Assembly (NCBI GenBank): GCA_000717735.1
Contig: JOBE01000003.1
Coordinates: forward strand, 124,001 to 188,000
DNA from: Streptomyces griseoluteus
GTDB taxonomy: Bacteria; Actinomycetota; Actinomycetes; Streptomycetales; Streptomycetaceae
Reading direction: 5' to 3'
DNA: 64,000 bases
Below, piece after piece: positions 59,098-64,000 of this stretch (positions within the stretch are counted from its first letter, which is position 1; each line of letters starts with the position of its first letter). A program made the translations under genes and the position numbers. The notes under the pieces are model-generated. The model was not told where the DNA came from. It did not search any database and saw nothing but the letters and a program-made list of their open reading frames with translations.

Positions 59098-60066
59098 ATG
59101 ACGGCCACCCTGCCGAACCGGCTCCCCCGGACGGCCGCCCGCCGCACCGTCCTCGACGGGGCGGGCGTCCCGCTGTCCGCGCTGCTCGCGCTCCCCGAGG
59201 ACGTCCCGCCCCGCGCCACCGTGGTGGCGCTGCACGGCGCCGGGATGAGCGGCGGCTACTTCGACGGCTCCGCGCACCCGGACGCCTCGCTCCTCGGACT
59301 CGGCGCGCGCCTCGGCTACGCCGTGCTCGCCGTCGACCGCCCCGGCTACGGCGACTCCGCACCCGTACTGCCCCGGGGCTGCGACCGCCAGGAGCAGTCC
59401 GCCCTGCTGCGCGCCGCCCTCGCGGAGTTCGCGGCGACCCACGAGACCGGGGCCGGGATGTTCCTGCTTGGGCATTCGTACGGCGGGATGCTCGCCCTCA
59501 CGGCCGCCGCCGACGGCCTGCAGAGCGGTGGCACGGCCTCGGGCGCGCCGCTGCTCGGTGTGGACGTCTCCGGCTGTGGCCGGCGCCTGGCCGTCGACCC
59601 GGTCCCGCCCGAGGGTTCGCTGCGCAGGACCGCCCGGCACTGGGGCCCCTTGCGCTGCTATCCGCCGGACACCTTCCGTTCCAGCCAGACGCTGGTCGGG
59701 CCCGTTCCGGAGCGCGAGCGGGGCGACGCCGGCGCCTGGGCGGACCTGTTCCCCGGTGTGGCGGCGCGCGTCCGCGTACCGGTACGCCTGACGTTCGCCG
59801 CCCACGAGGCGTGGTGGCGGCAGGACGACGCCGAACTGGCCGAGCTGGCGGCGGCGTTCACGGCCGCCCCGCGCGTGCTCGTCGAGCGCCAGCCGCAGGC
59901 CGGCCACAACATCAGCCTCGGCTGGGCGGCCCGCGCCTACCACCTGCGGGCCCTGGCCTTCGCCGAGGACTGCCTGCGGCCCGCCGACCCTCCTTCGTCC
60001 ATCCGGCGCGCAGGACCCGCCGACCCGCCTTCACCCACCCAGCGAACAGGAAGGGACATGCCATGA
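59098..60066 (+). CDS. alpha/beta hydrolase
   Basis: 322 residues. Oxyanion region VVALHGAGMSGGYFDG, nucleophile Ser127 in LLGHSYGGMLALTA, and a late His in PQAGHNISLG. The last 35 residues are P/S/R-rich. ATG at 59098; the stop overlaps the carboxyltransferase ATG, so it is coupled to it. It might release or edit a chain, or hydrolyse an activated intermediate; the sequence does not decide. The 175-bp gap before it contains imperfect GCCGTGACC repeats. Confidence 0.82.
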   Translation: MTATLPNRLPRTAARRTVLDGAGVPLSALLALPEDVPPRATVVALHGAGMSGGYFDGSAHPDASLLGLGARLGYAVLAVDRPGYGDSAPVLPRGCDRQEQSALLRAALAEFAATHETGAGMFLLGHSYGGMLALTAAADGLQSGGTASGAPLLGVDVSGCGRRLAVDPVPPEGSLRRTARHWGPLRCYPPDTFRSSQTLVGPVPERERGDAGAWADLFPGVAARVRVPVRLTFAAHEAWWRQDDAELAELAAAFTAAPRVLVERQPQAGHNISLGWAARAYHLRALAFAEDCLRPADPPSSIRRAGPADPPSPTQRTGRDMP

Positions 60067-61637
60067 CGGCAGCCGTTCCCCCCGACGCCGAGACCGGGGC
60101 CCGGCTCGACGAACTCCAGCGGCTCAAGACGCTGGCCGACGAGGGCCCCAACCCCGAGGCGACCGCACGCCAGCACGCCAAGGGGAAGCTGACCGCGCGC
60201 GAGCGGATCGAGCTGCTGCTCGACAAGGGCAGCTTCTGCGAGATCGAACCGCTGCGCCGGCACCGGGCGACCGGCTTCGGTCTGGAGTCCAACCGCCCCT
60301 ACACGGACGGGGTGGTGACCGGCTGGGGCGAGGTCGACGGCCGTACGGTCTTCGTCTACGCGCACGACTTCCGGATCTTCGGCGGCGCGCTCGGTGAGGC
60401 GCACGCCGCCAAGATCCACAAGATCATGGACATGGCCATCGCGGCCGGGGCGCCGCTGGTGTCCCTGAACGACGGCGCGGGTGCCCGTATCCAGGAGGGC
60501 GTCTCCGCGCTCGCCGGATACGGCGGCATCTTCCAGCGGAACACCAAGGCGTCCGGCGTCATCCCGCAGATCAGCGTGATGCTCGGCCCGTGCGCCGGCG
60601 GCGCCGCCTACTCGCCGGCCCTGACCGACTTCGTGTTCATGGTCCGCGAGACGTCGCAGATGTTCATCACGGGACCGGACGTCGTCAAGGCGGTCACCGG
60701 CGAGGAGATCACCCAGAACGGCCTCGGCGGCGCCGACGTCCACGGCGGCGTCTCGGGCGTCGCCCACTTCGTCCACGACGACGAGGAGTCCTGCCTCGCC
60801 GACGTCCGCTACCTGCTGTCGCTGCTGCCGTCCAACAACCGCGACCTGCCGCCCGTCGTCCGGAGCGGCGACCCGGCGGACCGCGCGAACGACCGCCTGC
60901 TCTCCCTCGTACCCGCCGACGCCAACCGCTCGTACGACGTCCACGGCGTCATCGAGGAGCTCGCGGACGACGGCGAGTTCATGGAGGTGCACGCCGACTG
61001 GGCGCCGAACCTGGTCTGCGCGCTCGCCCGGCTCGACGGGCACGTCGTCGGCTTCGTCGCCAACCAGCCGGCGGCCTTCGCGGGCGTCCTCGACATCCGG
61101 GCGAGCGAGAAGGGCGCCCGCTTCGTCCAGTTCTGCGACGCCTTCAACATCCCCCTCGTCACCCTGGTGGACGTCCCCGGCTTCCTGCCCGGCGTCGACC
61201 AGGAACACGACGGCATCATCCGGCGCGGCGCCAAGCTGCTCTACGCCTACTGCAACGCGACCGTGCCGCGCATCTCCGTCGTGATGCGCAAGGCGTACGG
61301 CGGCGCCTACATCGTCATGGACTCGCGCTCCATCGGCGCCGACATCGCCCTCGCCTGGCCCCTCAACGAGATCGCCGTCATGGGTGCGGAGGGCGCCGCC
61401 AACGTCGTCTTCCGGCGCGAGATCGCCGCCGCCGACGACCCCGACGCGGTCCGCGCGCAGAAGATCGACGAGTACCGCCGGGAGCTGGTCCACCCGTACT
61501 ACGCGGCGGAACGCGGCCTCGTCGACGACGTCGTCGACCCGCGCGAGACCCGGGCCGTGCTCTGCAGGGCGGTCACCATGCTCGCCGCGAAGCACGCGGA
61601 ACTTCCCCATCGCAAGCACGGCAACCCGCCGCAGTGA
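60063..61637 (+). CDS. acyl-CoA carboxylase beta subunit (carboxyltransferase)
   Basis: 524 residues, the size of AccB/PccB subunits. N-terminal ARQHAKGKLTARERIELLLD, first oxyanion region LNDGAGARIQEGVSALAGYG, GPCAGGAAYSPALTDF, and second domain VDVPGFLPGVDQEHDGIIR, AYGGAYIVMDSRSIGADI. With the alpha subunit it makes malonyl-CoA (or methylmalonyl-CoA); the preference cannot be settled by eye. Overlaps the hydrolase gene by 4 bp. Confidence 0.94.
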   Translation: MTAAVPPDAETGARLDELQRLKTLADEGPNPEATARQHAKGKLTARERIELLLDKGSFCEIEPLRRHRATGFGLESNRPYTDGVVTGWGEVDGRTVFVYAHDFRIFGGALGEAHAAKIHKIMDMAIAAGAPLVSLNDGAGARIQEGVSALAGYGGIFQRNTKASGVIPQISVMLGPCAGGAAYSPALTDFVFMVRETSQMFITGPDVVKAVTGEEITQNGLGGADVHGGVSGVAHFVHDDEESCLADVRYLLSLLPSNNRDLPPVVRSGDPADRANDRLLSLVPADANRSYDVHGVIEELADDGEFMEVHADWAPNLVCALARLDGHVVGFVANQPAAFAGVLDIRASEKGARFVQFCDAFNIPLVTLVDVPGFLPGVDQEHDGIIRRGAKLLYAYCNATVPRISVVMRKAYGGAYIVMDSRSIGADIALAWPLNEIAVMGAEGAANVVFRREIAAADDPDAVRAQKIDEYRRELVHPYYAAERGLVDDVVDPRETRAVLCRAVTMLAAKHAELPHRKHGNPPQ

Positions 61638-61702
61638 TCCACCGGATCACCAGATCCGCCGGATCCGTGGCACGCCAGCAAGTCCCCTTGAAGGAGAGGT
61701 AC

Positions 61703-63190
61703 ATGGATGCTTCCGTGATCGTCGCAGGCGCCGGGCCGACCGGTCTCGCGCTCGCCGCGGAACTGCGGCTCGCCGGCGTCGACGTCATCGTCGTCGAGCG
61801 CCTCGCCGAGCCCACGGGCGAGTCCCGTGGCCTGGGCTTCACCATCCGCACCATGGAGGTCTTCGACCAGCGCGGCCTGCTGCCCCGCTTCGGCGACATG
61901 GTGACGAGCAACGCCGGCCACTTCGGCGGCCTCCCGATGGACTTCGGCATCCTCGGCAGCAACCACCGGGCCGCGAAGTCCGTCCCGCAGCACGTCACCG
62001 AGGCGGTCCTGGAGGAATGGGCCAGGGAAATCGGCGTCGACCTGCGGCGCGGCACCGAACTGCTCGCGCTGCGCGACACCGGCGACGGCGTCGAGATCGA
62101 CGTACGCGATCCGGCGGGCGAGCGGCAGACGCTCACCGCGCGCTGGCTGGTCGGCTGCGACGGCGGCCGCAGCCTCGTCCGCAAGGCCATCGGATCCGAG
62201 TTCCCCGGCACCGCCGCCACCCTGGAGATGTACCTCGCCGACATCCGCGGCGTGGACCTGGAACCCCAGCTGATCGGCAAGACGTACCCAGGCGGCATGG
62301 TCATGGTCGGCCCGCTCGGCGACGGCGTGAACCGCATCATCGTCTGCGAGCGCGGCACCCCGCCCCAGCGGCGCGACGCCCCGCCGCCGTACGCGCAGGT
62401 CGCCGCCGCCTGGGAGCGCCTCACCGGCATCGACATCTCGCACGCCGAGCCCGTCTGGGTCAGCGCCTTCGGCGACGCCACCCGGCTGGTCACCGAGTAC
62501 CGCCGCGGCCGGGTCCTGCTCGCGGGCGACGCCGCGCACATCCACCTGCCGGCCGGCGGCCAGGGCATGAACACCGGCATCCAGGACGCCGTGAACCTCG
62601 GCTGGAAACTCGCCGCCGTGGTCCGCGGCACCGCCCCCGAGGCGCTGCTCGACACGTACCACGACGAGCGCCACCCGGTCGGGCAGCGGCTGATGATGAA
62701 CACCCGGGCGCAGGGCCTGCTGTTCCTCGGCGGCCCCGAGATCCAGCCGCTGCGCGACGTGATCGGCGAGCTCCTCACGCACGAGGAGGTCGCCCGGCAC
62801 CTCTCCGGCATGGTGAGCGGCCTGGAGATCCGTTACGACGTCGGGACCGGCACCAACCCGCTCCTCGGCCTGCGCATGCCGCACCTGGAGCTGGTGTCGG
62901 ACACCGCCAAGACCAGCAGCACCGCGCTGCTGCACGCCGGCCGCGGCATCCTCCTCGACCTGGAGGACAACGCCGAGCTGCGGCGCCGCGCCGACGGCTG
63001 GACCGATCGGGTCGACCTGGTCACCGCCGCGCCGCACGGCGTCGACCCGGACGGCCCGCTCGCCGGCGTCTCGGCCGTCCTGGTGCGGCCCGACGGGCAC
63101 GTGGCCTGGGTCGCGCCCGGCAGCCACCACGACCTTCCCATGGCTCTCGGCCGGTGGTTCGGACCGTCCCGGCACGAGTCGGACCGATAG
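61703..63190 (+). CDS. FAD-dependent aromatic hydroxylase (PgaE/RdmE-like monooxygenase)
   Basis: 495 residues. FAD-binding VIVAGAGPTGLALAAELRLA (6-25), the DG motif LVGCDGGRSLVRKAIG, and GDAAHIHLPAGGQGMNTGIQ; the C-terminal 100 residues form the thioredoxin-like domain of this group (VLVRPDGHVAWVAPG). It hydroxylates a polycyclic aromatic intermediate with NAD(P)H and O2. ATG after AAGGAGAGGTAC. Ten bases before the cyclase gene. Confidence 0.93.
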   Translation: MDASVIVAGAGPTGLALAAELRLAGVDVIVVERLAEPTGESRGLGFTIRTMEVFDQRGLLPRFGDMVTSNAGHFGGLPMDFGILGSNHRAAKSVPQHVTEAVLEEWAREIGVDLRRGTELLALRDTGDGVEIDVRDPAGERQTLTARWLVGCDGGRSLVRKAIGSEFPGTAATLEMYLADIRGVDLEPQLIGKTYPGGMVMVGPLGDGVNRIIVCERGTPPQRRDAPPPYAQVAAAWERLTGIDISHAEPVWVSAFGDATRLVTEYRRGRVLLAGDAAHIHLPAGGQGMNTGIQDAVNLGWKLAAVVRGTAPEALLDTYHDERHPVGQRLMMNTRAQGLLFLGGPEIQPLRDVIGELLTHEEVARHLSGMVSGLEIRYDVGTGTNPLLGLRMPHLELVSDTAKTSSTALLHAGRGILLDLEDNAELRRRADGWTDRVDLVTAAPHGVDPDGPLAGVSAVLVRPDGHVAWVAPGSHHDLPMALGRWFGPSRHESDR

Positions 63191-63199
63191 GAGACGGAC

Positions 63200-63529
63200 A
63201 TGCACAGCACCCTCATCGTGGCCCGGATGGAGCCCGGCTCGGCCGTGGACGTGGCCAAGCTCTTCGGCGCCTTCGACGAGACGGAGATGCCGCACCGCAT
63301 GGGCACGCTCCGCCGCCAGCTCTTCTCCTACCGGGGCCTCTACTTCCACCTCCAGGACTTCGCGGGCGAGGACGGCGGAGAGCGGATCGAGCAGGCCAAG
63401 ACGGACCCGCGCTTCGTCGGCATCAGCGAGGACCTCAAGCCGTTCATCACCGCCTACGACCCGGCCACCTGGCGGTCCCCCGCCGACGCCATGGCCCAGC
63501 GCTTCTACGACTGGAACGCCCGCCCCTGA
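63200..63529 (+). CDS. TcmI-type polyketide cyclase
   Basis: 109 residues, the typical size. Family features: STLIVARMEPGSAVDVAKLF, DETEMPHRMGTLRRQLFSYR and the end PADAMAQRFYDWN. These ferredoxin-fold cyclases close the last ring(s) of tetracenomycin- and pentangular-type polyketides. ATG after ATAGGAGACGGAC. Confidence 0.94.
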   Translation: MHSTLIVARMEPGSAVDVAKLFGAFDETEMPHRMGTLRRQLFSYRGLYFHLQDFAGEDGGERIEQAKTDPRFVGISEDLKPFITAYDPATWRSPADAMAQRFYDWNARP

Positions 63530-63564
63530 GCACCGCCCCAGGCCGCACACGAAAGGAACACCCC

Positions 63565-63834
63565 GTGTCCTCCACTGAGTTCACCCTCGACAACCTCGTC
63601 CACATCCTGCGCGAGGGCGCCGGCGCCGACGAGTCCGCCGACCTCGGCGGCGACATCCGCGACACCGACTTCGAGAGCCTCGGCTACGAGTCGCTGGCCC
63701 TGCTCGAGACGATCGGCCGCATCGAGCGCGAGTACGGCATCACCCTCGACGACGACATCCTGGCCAGCGCCGGGACGCCCGGGCAGCTCATCGACGCCGT
63801 CGGCGCGCAGCTGGCCCACGGCCGGACCGACTGA
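63565..63834 (+). CDS. acyl carrier protein of the minimal polyketide synthase
   Basis: 89 residues. Phosphopantetheine Ser43 in FESLGYESLALLETIGRIER, the LGYDSL-type motif of aromatic polyketide ACPs. GTG after GAAAGGAACACCCC. It carries the growing poly-beta-keto chain for KS-alpha/CLF, although here it lies 8 kb from them. Confidence 0.95.
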   Translation: MSSTEFTLDNLVHILREGAGADESADLGGDIRDTDFESLGYESLALLETIGRIEREYGITLDDDILASAGTPGQLIDAVGAQLAHGRTD

Positions 63835-63925
63835 CGGGCGTCCGGCGCTTCGCTGCCCCCGCACGAAGACACGACCGTCGGCCCTGCCGCCCCGCCGTCC
63901 CGCGGCGGCGTGCCCTGCCGTACCC

Positions 63926-63958
63926 GTACCGGCTCACGCCTGCGTACCGGCTCACGCC
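63926..63958 (+). repeat. two 15-bp direct repeats downstream of the ACP gene
   Basis: GTACCGGCTCACGCC occurs at 63926 and 63944 (18-bp period). They lie in the gap before the next gene; possibly replication slippage. Confidence 0.65.
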
Positions 63959-63993
63959 CACGTACACGTTCACGTCCACAGGAGTAGTCCCCC

Positions 63994-64000
63994 ATGACCC
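63994..64000 (+). CDS. start of the next cluster gene, cut by the window edge
   Basis: ATGACC preceded by AGGAG 9 nt upstream indicates a start codon; only two codons are visible, so no product can be given. The cluster continues to the right. Confidence 0.55.

Overview
This window is a stretch of a high-GC actinomycete chromosome, almost certainly Streptomyces or a very close relative. The evidence is the gene order around the replication origin (rpmH - dnaA - oriC - dnaN - gnd - recF - DUF721 - gyrB - gyrA - DUF3566 - tRNA-Ile - DLW-39 small protein), many GTG starts, G/C-rich third positions, Streptomyces-type parS sites (GTTTCACGTGAAAC) and a TTA codon confined, as far as I looked, to a cluster regulator. 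The species cannot be read from the sequence.

Layout. 1-8.7 kb: part of a GT87-type glycosyltransferase, a class A penicillin-binding protein, a PadR regulator with a perfect palindromic operator, inositol-3-phosphate synthase, an MFS transporter and the CCA-adding-type nucleotidyltransferase. 8.9-18.7 kb: the conserved block of a large exported membrane protein, MurJ, a membrane pseudokinase, SigM-like ECF sigma factor with zinc-type anti-sigma factor, then trxB-trxA behind a textbook SigR-type promoter. 18.7-25.6 kb (minus strand): GNAT protein, parB, parA, rsmG, jag, yidC, yidD, rnpA, rpmH, i.e. segregation, ribosome maturation and membrane insertion genes. 25.6-38.4 kb (plus strand): dnaA, an oriC with about 17 candidate DnaA boxes, dnaN, gnd, recF, a DciA-like gene, gyrB, gyrA and a membrane protein. 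Seven perfect parS sites are spread from 7.2 to 21.9 kb. 38.5-42.6 kb: tRNA-Ile(GAT), a 44-residue protein, a secreted anchored protein, a Ser/Thr kinase with a Cro/C1-type partner and tRNA-Ala(TGC).

42.7-64 kb is accessory: an aromatic (type II) polyketide gene cluster sitting only about 17 kb from oriC, with its right end beyond the window. Next to tRNA-Ala are an FMN reductase behind a SoxR-type promoter and soxR itself, coupled to a zinc-finger/HTH gene. Then come an atypical OmpR-family regulator (TTA codon, altered receiver), a front operon (ACP, a ketosynthase-like protein without the cysteine, a KASIII acyltransferase-like protein, a truncated KASIII-like protein without the cysteine, an intact ketosynthase and an MFS exporter), and a second operon (ketoreductase, KS-alpha, chain length factor, Sfp-type PPTase, acyl-CoA carboxylase epsilon, alpha and beta subunits around an alpha/beta hydrolase, FAD monooxygenase, TcmI-type cyclase, second ACP).

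How it may work together (inference): the carboxylase makes malonyl-type extender, the PPTase activates both ACPs, the front operon builds or transfers an unusual starter unit, KS-alpha/CLF extend it, KR, cyclase and monooxygenase tailor it, and the MFS protein exports it. A heptamer repeat of 11-bp period recurs in front of both operons and beside the regulatory genes and may be the operator of the cluster regulator. The SoxR/FMN reductase pair may sense or buffer a redox-active product. The most novel part is the front operon, with two cysteine-less thiolase-fold proteins beside two cysteine-containing ones.
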